Shown: positions 7,956 to 16,956, numbered from the stretch's first letter. The stretch is DNA of 64,000 nucleotides from JAXLXE01 sp046328115 (GCA_046328115.1 JAXLXE010000001.1:2108001-2172000), one strand, 5' to 3'. Numbers and translations: made by a program. The notes: generated by a model from the sequence alone, not told the origin.

Positions 7956-9197
7956 ATGCCCACGAGTGCGACCAATCTGGGCTCAGCCCAGCTAGCCGAG
8001 CTAAAGCAGCGCGCCTGCGCCGCCGTTGACCGACACGCGGCGAGCCTCCTGGAGGCCGCGGACTGGATCCACGCACACCCGGAGATCGGGCATCAGGAGG
8101 CCCAGGCAGCGGAACGGCTCACGTCCATGCTGGCGGAGTTCGGGATCCCCGTAGAGATGGGCACGGCGGGCATGGCCACGGCGTTCAGCGCCACGCTGCC
8201 GGACAGCCGCTCCGGACCGCGCATCGCGATCCTGGCGGAGTACGACGCGCTGCCAAACCTGGGCCACGGTTGCGGCCACAACTTGATAGGCACGTCCGCC
8301 ATCGGCGCGGGGCTGGCTCTGCACGAGGTGATGCGGGAGCTGCCCGGGACGGTCACCATTCTGGGGACTCCGGCGGAGGAGAGCGCGGCGCCCAACGCGG
8401 GCGGCAAGGTGCACATGGTGGACGCCGGCGTCTTCGACAGCTTTGACGCCTCCATCATGTTCCACCCGGCCAGCGAGACGGCCATCACGGACGATCGATC
8501 GCTGGCCGCGCGGGGCTTTGAGTTCTACTTCCACGGGAAAGCGGCTCACGCGGCCGGCCAGCCCCACGAGGGCATCAACGCGCTGGACGCGGTGGTGGCA
8601 ATGTACAACGCGGTGAGCATGTTGCGGCAGCAAGTGACGCCGGACGTGCGGATCCATGGGATCATCCTGAGCGGCGGGGCGGCGGCAAACATCATCCCCG
8701 ACTACGCGGCCATCCGTTATCGGACCCGCGCGGATGACGCGGGCTACCTGGCCACGGTGGTCGAACGAGTGGTGGCGTGCGCTGAGGGCGCGGCGAAGGC
8801 CACCGGCTGCCGGCTAGAGTGGAAAGAGTACATGCCGGGATACGAGAACACCGTGCCGAACGCGGTGATCAATCAGCTCCTCATCGACAACATGCGGAGC
8901 CTGGGCCTTGAGGTGGCCACCCGCAAGAAGCGTGGCGGTCAGGGATCCACGGATTTCGGCAACGTGTCTCGCCGGGTCCCGGGCGCGGAGTGTCGGATCG
9001 CGATCACCGAGCACTGGGACGTGCCGGGCCACTCGATTGAGTTTCGGGAAGCCGCAGCCACCGACCGTGGGCGCCAGGCGATGCTGAACGCCGCCAAGAC
9101 GCTGGCGATGACGGCGATAGACCTGATCGCCGGCGAAGGCGTGCTGGAAACGGCGCGGGCGACGTTTGAGCGCGACATGGCGCCGCGCGGGCAGTGA
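7956..9197 (+). CDS. M20D-type amidohydrolase (AbgB/PM20D2-like)
   Basis: A 413-residue metal-dependent amidohydrolase. Motifs: WIHAHPEIGHQE at the N-terminus; LAEYDALPNLGHGCGHN carrying the metal-binding Cys/His residues typical of M20D enzymes; GTPAEES; and ITDDRSLAARG before the dimerisation domain with GKAAHAAGQPHEGINALDAV. These fit aminobenzoyl-glutamate or N-acyl amino acid hydrolases. GGGAG precedes the ATG. It follows the GNAT gene by 37 bases in the same direction, so the two may be co-transcribed, giving an acetylate/deacylate pair. The substrate is unknown. It differs clearly from the other M20 enzyme at 2068, which is the ArgE/DapE type. Confidence 0.87.
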   Translation: MPTSATNLGSAQLAELKQRACAAVDRHAASLLEAADWIHAHPEIGHQEAQAAERLTSMLAEFGIPVEMGTAGMATAFSATLPDSRSGPRIAILAEYDALPNLGHGCGHNLIGTSAIGAGLALHEVMRELPGTVTILGTPAEESAAPNAGGKVHMVDAGVFDSFDASIMFHPASETAITDDRSLAARGFEFYFHGKAAHAAGQPHEGINALDAVVAMYNAVSMLRQQVTPDVRIHGIILSGGAAANIIPDYAAIRYRTRADDAGYLATVVERVVACAEGAAKATGCRLEWKEYMPGYENTVPNAVINQLLIDNMRSLGLEVATRKKRGGQGSTDFGNVSRRVPGAECRIAITEHWDVPGHSIEFREAAATDRGRQAMLNAAKTLAMTAIDLIAGEGVLETARATFERDMAPRGQ

Positions 9198-9356
9198 CCC
9201 GCCGAAAAGCCCGTCAATGCGCCCCATGCCCTTGACGTTAGCGCGCGTGCGCCGTAAGCTCCACGGATTGACACACCGGCGGCGGATGCCCACGTCGTCC
9301 AGTCGAGGCAAGCGGGGAGTGCTGCCGGCTGCCGGACCAGTAGCGAGGAGCTGATC

Positions 9357-10490
9357 TTGGCCGACGTATCGCCCGCGTTCGCAAACGACGACGAAGCCGG
9401 CGAACATTACCTCCGCCTGCTGCAGCACGGAACCCGACTCGAGAAGCTGGAGGCGCGCGAGGGCCTGGGCGACATCATGGCCCGCCGCGGCCTCATGGAC
9501 GAGGCGGCTGACGCCTACGAGACGAACATCCGCCAGGGCGTGCGGACCAGAGCGCTCTACGAGAAGCTGGCGGACGTCTACGAGCGCCAGGGACGGATGG
9601 AGCTTGCGTCTGAGGTACGGCTGGAGATCCCGCGGCTTCCGGGCGAGGCCACGCCAGAGCCCGTGGTGATCGCGCCGGAGCCAGCACCGGACCCGCTGGA
9701 GCTGGACACCTCCCGCTTCGAACCTGAGCCGCCGCGGAGCACGGGCCGACGGCCGGTCCTGGTGGACGATTTTGCGCTGGCCGAGCCTGAGGTGCCGACG
9801 CTCCCAGACATTGACGGCCAGATGGAAGAGCCGCTGCCGTGGTACGCCCGACCGGGCGTCATCGTACTGGCACTGCTGTTCTGCTCCATACCGTATCTAC
9901 CCATTGGCTTGACGCTGATGTGGGCGCAGGCGCGTTGGAGCAACAGCACCAAGTGGATCATCACTGGCGTGTTCTGGGGTGTCTGGCTGGCCGCGATCGG
10001 CGCGGTGGCCCAGAGCGGAGTGCTGCTGGCCACACTGCCGATGCAGATTGCCGCGGGGCTGCCCGGCGCTCCGACACCAGTCATCTCGAAGCCCACCGTG
10101 CCCAGCGGCCTACCGCCCGTCCAGACCGCGCCGGCGCCACCGGGGATCGCGATCAACCCCGGCGCCTCGCCTTCACCGGCCGTCCGACCTCCGCTGCCAC
10201 CGGGGATCGCGCCCACGGGCGTGCCCGCGGCCGGGCCGCCGAAGGTCCGCGTGGCGAAGACGGAGGGCTCCGGGGCCAGCATGCGCGAGCGTCCAAGCCC
10301 AGACGCCAACCGCATCAAGGTGCTGAATGACGGCACGACCCTGGACATCGTGGGCCCGGATGAGACGGGCACGGACGGGCGGCTGTGGCGGCGCGTGCGG
10401 GACGCGGCCGGCGCAACCGGCTTTGTGGTAGCGGACTTCCTGGAGACCATCCCGCCGGCTCAGGCGCCTCCCGCGGCAAAACCGGGCTGA
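9357..10490 (+). CDS. Membrane protein with TPR-like N-terminus and C-terminal SH3b domain
   Basis: A 377-residue protein. Residues 15-85 form helix pairs of TPR type (YEKLADVYERQGRMELASEV). Residues 90-160 are acidic and Pro-rich. Two membrane helices follow at about 164-188 and 199-228. A Pro-rich linker leads to a bacterial SH3 domain at about 295-365 (ASMRERPSPDANRIKVLNDG, then TGFVVADFLE). The TPR end is probably cytoplasmic and, with two helices, the SH3b end also cytoplasmic unless one segment is re-entrant. The start is TTG at 9357 with GAGGAG six bases upstream. No pathway is evident. SH3b domains in this position often bind peptides or wall fragments. Confidence 0.75.
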   Translation: MADVSPAFANDDEAGEHYLRLLQHGTRLEKLEAREGLGDIMARRGLMDEAADAYETNIRQGVRTRALYEKLADVYERQGRMELASEVRLEIPRLPGEATPEPVVIAPEPAPDPLELDTSRFEPEPPRSTGRRPVLVDDFALAEPEVPTLPDIDGQMEEPLPWYARPGVIVLALLFCSIPYLPIGLTLMWAQARWSNSTKWIITGVFWGVWLAAIGAVAQSGVLLATLPMQIAAGLPGAPTPVISKPTVPSGLPPVQTAPAPPGIAINPGASPSPAVRPPLPPGIAPTGVPAAGPPKVRVAKTEGSGASMRERPSPDANRIKVLNDGTTLDIVGPDETGTDGRLWRRVRDAAGATGFVVADFLETIPPAQAPPAAKPG

Positions 10491-10526
10491 CGGAGCGACC
10501 CGGTCGTGCCGTAGCGGCGACGCGCC

Positions 10527-11207
10527 TCAGGTGATCCTGCGGCGCAGCCGGGCCTCGTCGAAGATCGCGATCTTGCGGCCGCGGCGCTGGATGGCCCCGC
10601 GGTCCTCCCACCAGCCCAGCAGCTTGTTCACGCTGGCCCTGGTGGCGCCCACCATGCTGGCCAGATCCTCCTGAGTCATGGGAAGCTCAATCTCTACCGC
10701 GCCGTCCACGGTCTGACCGTGCTCCGCGGCAAGCTCCAAGAGCTTCTTGACCAGCCGGCCCTCCAGATCCAGGAACACCAGGTCCGCCATGCTCTCATCC
10801 GCCTTGCGGATCATGGTGGCCAGCGTGATGATGAGCCGCTCGGCCGCCGTGGGGTTGGCGCGCAGAAACGAGACGAAGTCCGGCCGAGCGAGCGAGATGG
10901 TCTCGAGCGCCTCGAGGGCGGACACCGTGGCTGAGCGCGGCTGGCCATCGATGAGCGAAAGCTCGCCAAAGAACTCGCCTGGACCGAGGATGGCGATGAC
11001 GGCTTCCCCGCCGGACTCACTGTCCAGGACCACCTTGACGCGCCCGCTGTTGATCAAATGCAGCGTGTCACCGGGATCACCCTGGTGGAATACCACCTCT
11101 CCCCGGCGATAGGTCCGTCGGCGCGAAGCGGCCGCCAGCCGCTGCAGCGAATCGGCGGGGAGATTCCCCAGCAAGACCGAACGGGCCAGCATCTCGGCAG
11201 TGTCCAT
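10527..11207 (-). CDS. Crp/Fnr family transcriptional regulator
   Basis: A 226-residue regulator. The N-terminal cyclic-nucleotide-binding beta-roll shows GEVVFHQGDPGDTLHLI and GEFFGELSLIDGQPRSATV; the Glu and the RSAT arrangement match the cAMP-binding phosphate cassette of Crp proteins. There are no Fnr-type N-terminal cysteines. A dimerisation helix follows, then a winged helix with LPMTQEDLASMVGATRASVNKLL as the helix-turn-helix. It probably senses a cyclic nucleotide. It is transcribed in the same direction as, and downstream of, the DUF4349 lipoprotein gene, separated by a hairpin at 11270-11297. Confidence 0.9.
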   Translation of the reverse strand: MDTAEMLARSVLLGNLPADSLQRLAAASRRRTYRRGEVVFHQGDPGDTLHLINSGRVKVVLDSESGGEAVIAILGPGEFFGELSLIDGQPRSATVSALEALETISLARPDFVSFLRANPTAAERLIITLATMIRKADESMADLVFLDLEGRLVKKLLELAAEHGQTVDGAVEIELPMTQEDLASMVGATRASVNKLLGWWEDRGAIQRRGRKIAIFDEARLRRRIT

Positions 11208-11269
11208 CTATCCCCACCCAGGGTCGCTCGCGAAGTCGAGCGCGATTGGCGGCCTGCAGGACAACATGC

Positions 11270-11297
11270 GGGCCGACCCGCCGTGGCGGGTCGGCCC
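11270..11297. terminator. Strong hairpin after the DUF4349 gene
   Basis: A 12-13 base perfect inverted repeat (GGGCCGACCCGCC and its complement) with a minimal loop. It is located just past the stop of the minus-strand gene at 11354. There is no T-run. Confidence 0.6.
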
Positions 11298-11353
11298 TAA
11301 GTATATCGGTCCCAAGTCAGGGCGTTACGTCGCGCTCCGAGGGAGCCGACTGG

Positions 11354-12982
11354 CTACGGCGCGACGGCCGCCCCCGCGGCGCGGGCGGCGCGCCGACGGC
11401 GAAAGTACCAGACGCCGCCGATGGCAAACGGGACGGTCCACCAGAGGAACGCAACGGCGCCGATGATCCCCGTGACAATGAACCCGAGCATGCGGAGCGA
11501 CTGGTTCCAGGCGTTCACGGCGGAGGTCCAGGGATCTGGCACGGAAGGATCACGCTGAGGCGCGATGCCGGCGAGCGCGGCGATCTCCGCCTCCGTGGGC
11601 TGGGGCAGCGTGATGCCAAGCTGCGTGGCGCGATCCTGGACGACCTTGAGCTGGGTGGTCAAGCGCCCCACGTCCAGGATCGCAGCCTGGAGATTCGCCT
11701 GCGCGGCGGCACGCTGATCTGCCGGCAGCCTCTGGATCTCCGTGGTGAGACGGTCTCGCTGGTACATAGCGGCGGCGAGCTGGGCGCGAAGCTCCAGCGA
11801 GCGCTTACCCAGCTCGTCCTCCTTGGGCGCCGCGAGCGCCTGGGGGTCATCGGGCGCCACTGTCGGCAGCGTCACGCCGGCGGCCGCCGCGCGGGACTCG
11901 ATCTCCTTGAGGCGCGCGCCGACGCGGTCTATCTCCACGGTCACTTCAGCGAGACGGTCTCGCAGGGTGTTCTCCTCCTCCGGATTTCGAGCCTTGGCGA
12001 TCTGGTTCTGCAGCACCACCCGCTGGCTTTCCAGCTTACGCAGGTTGGTGCGCTGGGCCGTGAAGTTGGTCGCCAGCACGTCTTGCGCCAGTCGCGAGCG
12101 GACGGTAATGGTGGCGAATTCCGCGCCACGCTGGAGGAAGTTTGCCCGGCCGCGAACGCGATCCAACTGGACCTTGGTCTGCGCCAGCCGGTCCTGGAGC
12201 TTGACGATCTCATCCATGTTCTGGGCACGCTTCATGAGCTCCAGAATCTGGGCGTAGCTGGCCTCCAGCGAGGCAATCTGGGTCTGGGCGTCGTTGAACT
12301 CCTCGGTCACGTCCTGGGTAGCGGCCTTTTCATCCGTCACCTCCACGGCCAGGGCGCGAAGCGCGCGCATGGTTGGCTCGTAGCGATCCGGCGGGACCTT
12401 GAGGCGGATGGTACTGACGGCGCGGCCGTTCTCGTCCTTCTGCTCAACTCCCGCCACGAACCCGCCCGCCTGCGCGGCGATGTCCCCGATGGCATTGGAG
12501 ATGGTGCCCAGGTCCTTGACCAGGATGGACAGCTCGGTGGTGTAGATGACCATCCGGCCGGTGGCGGGCGCGGGTAGCGTGGTGGGATCAGCCGGAGCCT
12601 GGCCAGGCGCGGGCTGCGGTGCGGGCTGCGGCGGGACAGGGCCGTCGCGGCGCGTGGCGGTGGCAGCGGGTGCGGGAACGCCGGGCGGGACCTGGGCAGC
12701 GACGGCTCCCGCCCCCACCGCGACCGGCGCGGGAGCCCTGACCTGATCGACCGCGCGGCCGCGATCGGCGTCTGTCTGCGCCGTGAGCGCCGGGGAAGCA
12801 GGCTTAGAAGCCTCGGCCGGCTTGGCCGCGTCCGCGGGTTTGGCCGCCTCTGATCGGGCCGGCGCGGGAGCCTCCGCCGGTTTCGAGGGCGCGCTGACGG
12901 AGCTGGGCGCGCTGGACGAACAGGCGACCGCGCCAATGATGCCGAACGCGGCGACCGAGGAGAGCAGGGCTCTACGCCTCAT
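11354..12982 (-). CDS. DUF4349 domain lipoprotein with coiled coil
   Basis: A 542-residue exported protein. The N-terminus MRRRALLSSVAAFGIIGAVAC looks like a lipoprotein signal with Cys21. A long Ala/Pro/Lys linker follows to about residue 140. The DUF4349 domain begins at GRMVIYTTELSILVKDLG and contains GGFVAG and VPPDRYEPTMRALRALA. Its centre is long coiled coil (EFNDAQTQIASLEASYAQI; LQDRLAQTKVQLDRVRG). A C-terminal membrane helix (MLGFIVTGIIGAVAFLWW) and a basic tail end it. GGAGG lies 6 bases before the ATG. The fold is known from bacterial cell-surface proteins without assigned function; an envelope scaffold role is a guess. Confidence 0.85.
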   Translation of the reverse strand: MRRRALLSSVAAFGIIGAVACSSSAPSSVSAPSKPAEAPAPARSEAAKPADAAKPAEASKPASPALTAQTDADRGRAVDQVRAPAPVAVGAGAVAAQVPPGVPAPAATATRRDGPVPPQPAPQPAPGQAPADPTTLPAPATGRMVIYTTELSILVKDLGTISNAIGDIAAQAGGFVAGVEQKDENGRAVSTIRLKVPPDRYEPTMRALRALAVEVTDEKAATQDVTEEFNDAQTQIASLEASYAQILELMKRAQNMDEIVKLQDRLAQTKVQLDRVRGRANFLQRGAEFATITVRSRLAQDVLATNFTAQRTNLRKLESQRVVLQNQIAKARNPEEENTLRDRLAEVTVEIDRVGARLKEIESRAAAAGVTLPTVAPDDPQALAAPKEDELGKRSLELRAQLAAAMYQRDRLTTEIQRLPADQRAAAQANLQAAILDVGRLTTQLKVVQDRATQLGITLPQPTEAEIAALAGIAPQRDPSVPDPWTSAVNAWNQSLRMLGFIVTGIIGAVAFLWWTVPFAIGGVWYFRRRRAARAAGAAVAP

Positions 12983-13093
12983 GGAATCCTCCGCTGGGTT
13001 GATCTGGCCGAGACTGGGTCACGGTTGCGCACAAGACGGCAGGAGATGCCGATTAGTTCCCAGGAGCTCCAAGGTCGGCCCCCGAGCGGTTGC

Positions 13094-13099
13094 TACAAT
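13094..13099 (+). promoter_or_regulatory. Candidate -10 box of the tRNA-Met gene
   Basis: TACAAT, 8 bases before the mature tRNA start at 13108. This is the expected position for a tRNA promoter. The -35 is weak. Confidence 0.45.
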
Positions 13100-13107
13100 C
13101 AGGCGTG

Positions 13108-13182
13108 GGGCCCGTAGCTCAGCGGCAGAGCGGGGAGCTCATAACTCTTAGGTCGCAGGTTCGAACCCTGCCGGGCCCACCA
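13108..13182 (+). tRNA. tRNA-Met (CAT), elongator type
   Basis: Full cloverleaf. The acceptor GGGCCCG pairs with CGGGCCC (13172-13178). The D arm is GCTC/GAGC, and the anticodon stem GGGAG pairs with CTCTT using two G-T pairs. The loop CTCATAA has anticodon CAT at 13140-13142. The T arm is GCAGG-TTCGAAC-CCTGC, with CCA encoded at 13180-13182. The first pair is G-C and the anticodon stem lacks three consecutive G-C pairs, so it is not the initiator. A lysidine-modified tRNA-Ile2 cannot be fully excluded, but the loop fits elongator Met. Confidence 0.95.
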
Positions 13183-13208
13183 TCCGCAACGCCTTCGCCC
13201 GTGGAGAC

Positions 13209-14120
13209 TCACCCGCCGACCGATGCCCCTGGCTCCGGGAGGGCCTGGCTTGCGAGCTCCGCCTCCAGCACCTGGATACGCTGCTCGGCCGCCTCGGCTC
13301 GTCGGGCCAGGGTAGTCACCGTCTCCAGTAGGCTGAACACGTGCGCCTCGCGCTGGCCGCTCACAGCCTCCACGAACGCGAGCCGCTCATGCCACCACAC
13401 CGGCGGCGCGGCATCATGCGGCTCGAACAGCGGAACGTCATCCTCCGGCGGCACCTCATGTCCGTGCGGGTACCACCGGAAATGGGGGCTGCCGAACAGC
13501 TCGTGGATGGGATCGTTCGTGAGCGCCCGCTGCCGCGGGACATAGCCCCAGCGGACTCCAGCACCTGTGGCCGCGTCCAGAACGCTAAGCTGGTCGCGGC
13601 GCGACCAGCGGCAGATCAGGGCCCACCAGGCGTCGTTGAACCGAGTGACAGACGGGCAGTGGCGACGCAGGATCACGCCCGCCAGCGGTGCGCCCAGTGT
13701 CGCGTCACGGGCCGAGATCGACGACTCCTGGGCTTGGATGAGCGCGGGATCGTCGAAGACCTCCCGATAGCAGGCGGTCAGTTCGTCCTCCACCGAGTTG
13801 TGGACGGGGTGCCGACCGAACACAAGGTCACGGTCGCCAAGGTAGCGCTCGACGAGGAGCGGCGCGGGGTCCACCAACTCGACCGACCCGTCGATCCACA
13901 GGCTGTAGTCATAGTCAGGGAAGTACAGGTGTGGGAGCACCTTGTGGATCTTGGCATTGCGCACCGGATCACGGAAGAGGCTGGCGGCGGGTCTGACATC
14001 CCACGTGCTGGACCGATACGCACGGTCCGCAAAGGCCACGAAATCCGCGCCTTCCACATTCTGTCGATCCTTCAGTCGATCGCGGCGACCAGTAATCGCG
14101 GTGATCACGACGACTCTCAA
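13209..14120 (-). CDS. DUF616 glycosyltransferase-like protein
   Basis: A 303-residue protein with the DUF616 (TOD1/MUCI70-type) glycosyltransferase-like domain. It shows RNAKIHKVLPHLYFPDYDYS followed by LWIDGSVEL, where DG sits where a DxD-like nucleotide-sugar site is expected, and HPVHNSVEDE with a downstream acidic patch. The last 50 residues form a coiled coil (LLETVTTLARRAEAAEQRI). There is no signal peptide. The start is TTG at 14120, with GGGGGAG 6-7 bases upstream. In plants this domain is linked to polysaccharide assembly; bacterial members are mostly uncharacterised. It is probably a cytoplasmic glycosyltransferase acting on a surface polymer. Confidence 0.75.
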   Translation of the reverse strand: MRVVVITAITGRRDRLKDRQNVEGADFVAFADRAYRSSTWDVRPAASLFRDPVRNAKIHKVLPHLYFPDYDYSLWIDGSVELVDPAPLLVERYLGDRDLVFGRHPVHNSVEDELTACYREVFDDPALIQAQESSISARDATLGAPLAGVILRRHCPSVTRFNDAWWALICRWSRRDQLSVLDAATGAGVRWGYVPRQRALTNDPIHELFGSPHFRWYPHGHEVPPEDDVPLFEPHDAAPPVWWHERLAFVEAVSGQREAHVFSLLETVTTLARRAEAAEQRIQVLEAELASQALPEPGASVGG

Positions 14121-14233
14121 CGCGCGGCTCCCCCTGCGTCGGTCGAACGCTAGATTTCAGGCATGATACCGGCACCGTGGTCTTCCCGTCACAGAGTTTT
14201 TGAGCGTTCAGCACGTCACGTTAACGCCAGCAA

Positions 14234-14250
14234 GGCCGCCTGAGGCGGCC
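14234..14250. terminator. Hairpin after the 14276 gene
   Basis: GGCCGCC-TGA-GGCGGCC, a 7-base stem with a 3-base loop, just past the minus-strand stop at 14276. On that strand it is followed by TTG rather than a T-run. Confidence 0.5.
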
Positions 14251-14275
14251 GTGGCGGGGGTGACCACCGGGTGGC

Positions 14276-14716
14276 TTAGCGGGGGCCCAGCCCGGAGGCT
14301 GTGCAGTGGACCGTGGCGTCTCCGGCCGTTACGGCCAGCTCGTACGAACCCCACGGCACGTCGCCGAATCGGAACTGCCCGTCATCATCGGAGAAATCGT
14401 GAAGCGCTAGTCCCGCGCCGTTGACGGCAACGCGCGCCTGGGTGACCGGCATGCCGCAAGACATGACCTGCCCGATGAGCTTGAGACGATCCGGCGTGGC
14501 CTCCGACGAGACCTGCAGCATCACCTCATAGTCTTGCGCGGCGAACAGCAGCGTGCGCGCACGCTGTGCCACTGCTCGAACGCCAAGCGGCATGGGCGTG
14601 CTGCGCGTGTCGTAGGTCACATGCGCCAAGAGCTCGCGCTGGGTCGCGGCGCGATCGTCCGGCGGGGCGGCGCCGGCTCCGTGGGCGCAAATCGCCCGGT
14701 CAGCAGTTCTATCCAC
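14276..14716 (-). CDS. Hypothetical protein with carboxypeptidase-regulatory-like domain
   Basis: A 146-residue protein. The N-terminal half is helical, with VAQRARTLLFAAQDYEVMLQV. The C-terminal half, from LKLIGQVMSCGMPVTQARV through DDDGQFRFGDVPWGSYELAV, has the pattern of the carboxypeptidase-regulatory-like (CarboxypepD_reg) beta-sandwich. The start is GTG at 14716; an in-frame TGA lies three codons upstream, and GGGGGTGA provides a ribosome site. Similar small proteins are often found near sigma factors or surface-signalling genes, but no such partner is present here. Function unknown. Confidence 0.6.
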   Translation of the reverse strand: MDRTADRAICAHGAGAAPPDDRAATQRELLAHVTYDTRSTPMPLGVRAVAQRARTLLFAAQDYEVMLQVSSEATPDRLKLIGQVMSCGMPVTQARVAVNGAGLALHDFSDDDGQFRFGDVPWGSYELAVTAGDATVHCTASGLGPR

Positions 14717-14891
14717 TCTTCGTCACCCCCGTGACTCGATGGCTTCCGCGCGGCCCGACGCGCATCTTCCATCTCTACGTCTATAGTCTCCGCCCCGCCG
14801 CGAATCCGTACAGTTTTCAGGTGGCAATTTTCGCAACGGCCCCTGACGACGTGACGGGTACGTCCCCGGCGCGGCCGGCGACCAGGCGCGG

Positions 14892-15896
14892 CTAGTAGGC
14901 GGCTAACTGGCGTAGGGCGGCGAGCAGGCGCGGCACATCGGGAATGATGCCCGCCTCCTCGGCCGCGGAGTAGGGCAGGTGGCAGTCCGCGGCCGCCACG
15001 CGCGCCACCGGTCCGTCCAGGTCTGAGAAGAGCTCCTCCGCGATAAACGCGGAGACCTCTGCTCCGATGCCCATCGTCTTGTTGGCCTCGTGGAGCACCA
15101 GGGCCTTACCGGTCTTGCGCACGGTCCGCGCGATGGCCTCACGATCCAGCGGCGCCAGAGTTCGCAGATCCAGGATCTCCACGGAGACGCCCTCCGCCGT
15201 CAGAGTCTCGCGAGCCTCGCGCGCCTGATGCACACCCACGCCGTACGTGATCACCGACACGTCCGAGCCCTGGTGATCCACGTGGGCAACACCAATGGGG
15301 ATCACCTCATCCGGCGGCACCGGCTCGCGATAGCGGCGGTAGCTTCGCTTATGTTCGAAGAAGAGCACGGGATCATCATCGCGGATGGCCGCCTTCAGCA
15401 ACCCCTTGGCGGCGCGCGGCGTGGCTGGGACGACCACCTTCAGGCCCGGCGTGTGGCAGAAGAGCGCTTCGACGCTCTGCGAATGGTAGACCCCGCCGCT
15501 GACGCCGGCGCCAAACGGCGCGCGGAACACCGCGGGGACACCCCAGGCGCCCACACTCCGCCAGCGCATCGTCGCGGCCTGGTTCACGATCTGGTCGAAC
15601 GCCGGGAAGACATAGTCAGCGAACTGGAACTCCGCGACCGGCCGCAGGCCCATCATGGCCGCGCCGATGGCGGCGCCGGCGATGACTGTCTCCGCGATGG
15701 GCGTGTCCAGCACCCGCAAGGCGCCGAATTCTGCCTGCAGTCCCTCCGTGACCTTGAACACGCCGCCCTTGCGGCCCACATCCTGGCCCAGCAGCACCAC
15801 CCGCGGATCCCTCGCCAGCTCTTCACGGAGGGCTTCCTGCACGGCCTGGATCAGCGTGAGCTCGCGCCAGCCCGCGGGGATGCCCTGCTCAGCCAT
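14892..15896 (-). CDS. 2-oxoacid dehydrogenase E1 component, beta subunit
   Basis: A 334-residue transketolase-type subunit. Motifs include VVLLGQDVGRKGGVFKVTEGL, DTPIAETVIAGAAIGAAMMGLRPV (the beta-subunit signature), FQFADYVFPAFDQIVNQAA, and the C-terminal transketolase domain with DVSVITYGVG. With the alpha subunit it forms the heterotetramer that decarboxylates a 2-oxoacid using ThDP. The ATG at 15896 lies 8 bases inside the end of the alpha gene. A longer open frame to 16220 only reads the alpha gene out of frame. It lies downstream of the alpha gene in one operon; no E2 or E3 gene is in the window. Confidence 0.92.
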   Translation of the reverse strand: MAEQGIPAGWRELTLIQAVQEALREELARDPRVVLLGQDVGRKGGVFKVTEGLQAEFGALRVLDTPIAETVIAGAAIGAAMMGLRPVAEFQFADYVFPAFDQIVNQAATMRWRSVGAWGVPAVFRAPFGAGVSGGVYHSQSVEALFCHTPGLKVVVPATPRAAKGLLKAAIRDDDPVLFFEHKRSYRRYREPVPPDEVIPIGVAHVDHQGSDVSVITYGVGVHQAREARETLTAEGVSVEILDLRTLAPLDREAIARTVRKTGKALVLHEANKTMGIGAEVSAFIAEELFSDLDGPVARVAAADCHLPYSAAEEAGIIPDVPRLLAALRQLAAY

Positions 15897-16956
15897 CCAG
15901 GCCACCCGTGCCCACGCCGCCGGCCTCGAGCCGGGCCAACAGTGGATGCGGAGGATCGCCGGCGAACAGCCACTGCCGGGCGCGGGATGGATCCGTGAGC
16001 GGCTCCGAGGCGGCGCGATCTCCCTCGCGGACAATTTCCTGGCGGAGGCGGTCCTGCAGGGCCTGCTCGTCCTCGGTCGGCATAAGCCCAAGCTCCAGAA
16101 CCAGCTCCCGCAACCGGGGAAGCGGATCCGCCGCGGCCGCCGCCATCCGCTCCTCGTCGGTACGATACGCCTCATCGTCCTGTGAAGAGTGAGCGGTGAT
16201 CCGAGGCACCACGGCCTCAATCAGCGTGGGGCCTTCGCCGCGCCTGGCACGCTCCACGGCCGCCGTAGAGGCCCGATATACAGCCAGCGGGTCAGTGCCA
16301 TCCACCCGCACGCCGGGCATCCCATACGCCGCGCCGCGCTCTGCCACCGTGGCCACCGCCATCTGGAGCGATTGCGGCACGCTGATGGCGAGCCCGTTGT
16401 TCTCGCAGAAGAAGACCACCGGCAGCGCGTGGATGCCTGCCAGGTTCATCGATTCGTGGGTGGCGCCCTCCGACGTGGCGCCGTCGCCAAACCAGGTGAC
16501 AGCCACGCTACCTGTCCCCAGCACCTTCGCGGCGTAGGCCGCGCCCACGGCGTGCGGGATCTGCGCCGCGATGGAACTGGAGATGGAGCCAATGCCCAGT
16601 CGTGGACTGGACAGGTGCGTGGTGAGTTGGCGTCCGCCGGAATGCGGATCCGCGCCCCGCCCGTACGCCCCCAGAAACAGCTCGTACGGTGTCACGCCCA
16701 GGGTGAAGCCCACCGCCATATCACGGTAGTAGGGCCACGCGGTGTCCAACCCGCGGCGAAGTGTGGCAGCGCTGGCGATCTGGGCAATCTCATGGCCGCG
16801 CGCGGTGAGCACAAAGCTGACCTGACCCTGCCGGCTGAGGATCCAGAGCCGCTCATCTACCGTGCGCGTCACCACCGCGAGACGATAGATCCGGAGCAGT
16901 AGATCCCGCTCCGTGGCGTCGAGCGGGGCGGTCAGAGGCGGCTGCTGCTGGGCCAA
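15889..16956 (-). CDS. 2-oxoacid dehydrogenase E1 component, alpha subunit (BCKDH-like)
   Basis: A 355-residue ThDP-binding subunit. The ThDP/Mg motif runs from FGDGATSEGATHESMNLA to FFCENNGLAIS. The C-terminal phosphorylation-loop region AHSSQDDEAYR resembles the branched-chain 2-oxoacid dehydrogenase (and acetoin/pyruvate) E1 alpha. It would pair with the beta subunit at 14892 to produce acyl groups for an E2 lipoyl enzyme. The start is TTG at 16956, with GGAG five bases upstream. The substrate is not certain: branched-chain versus pyruvate cannot be settled by eye. The absence of adjacent E2/E3 means the rest of the complex is encoded elsewhere. Confidence 0.9.
   Translation of the reverse strand: MAQQQPPLTAPLDATERDLLLRIYRLAVVTRTVDERLWILSRQGQVSFVLTARGHEIAQIASAATLRRGLDTAWPYYRDMAVGFTLGVTPYELFLGAYGRGADPHSGGRQLTTHLSSPRLGIGSISSSIAAQIPHAVGAAYAAKVLGTGSVAVTWFGDGATSEGATHESMNLAGIHALPVVFFCENNGLAISVPQSLQMAVATVAERGAAYGMPGVRVDGTDPLAVYRASTAAVERARRGEGPTLIEAVVPRITAHSSQDDEAYRTDEERMAAAAADPLPRLRELVLELGLMPTEDEQALQDRLRQEIVREGDRAASEPLTDPSRARQWLFAGDPPHPLLARLEAGGVGTGGLDG

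Noticed and set aside
14892..16220. Longer open frame for the E1 beta gene
   Set aside because: The extra N-terminal part reads the E1 alpha gene out of frame. The true start at 15896 begins with a recognisable beta-subunit sequence.
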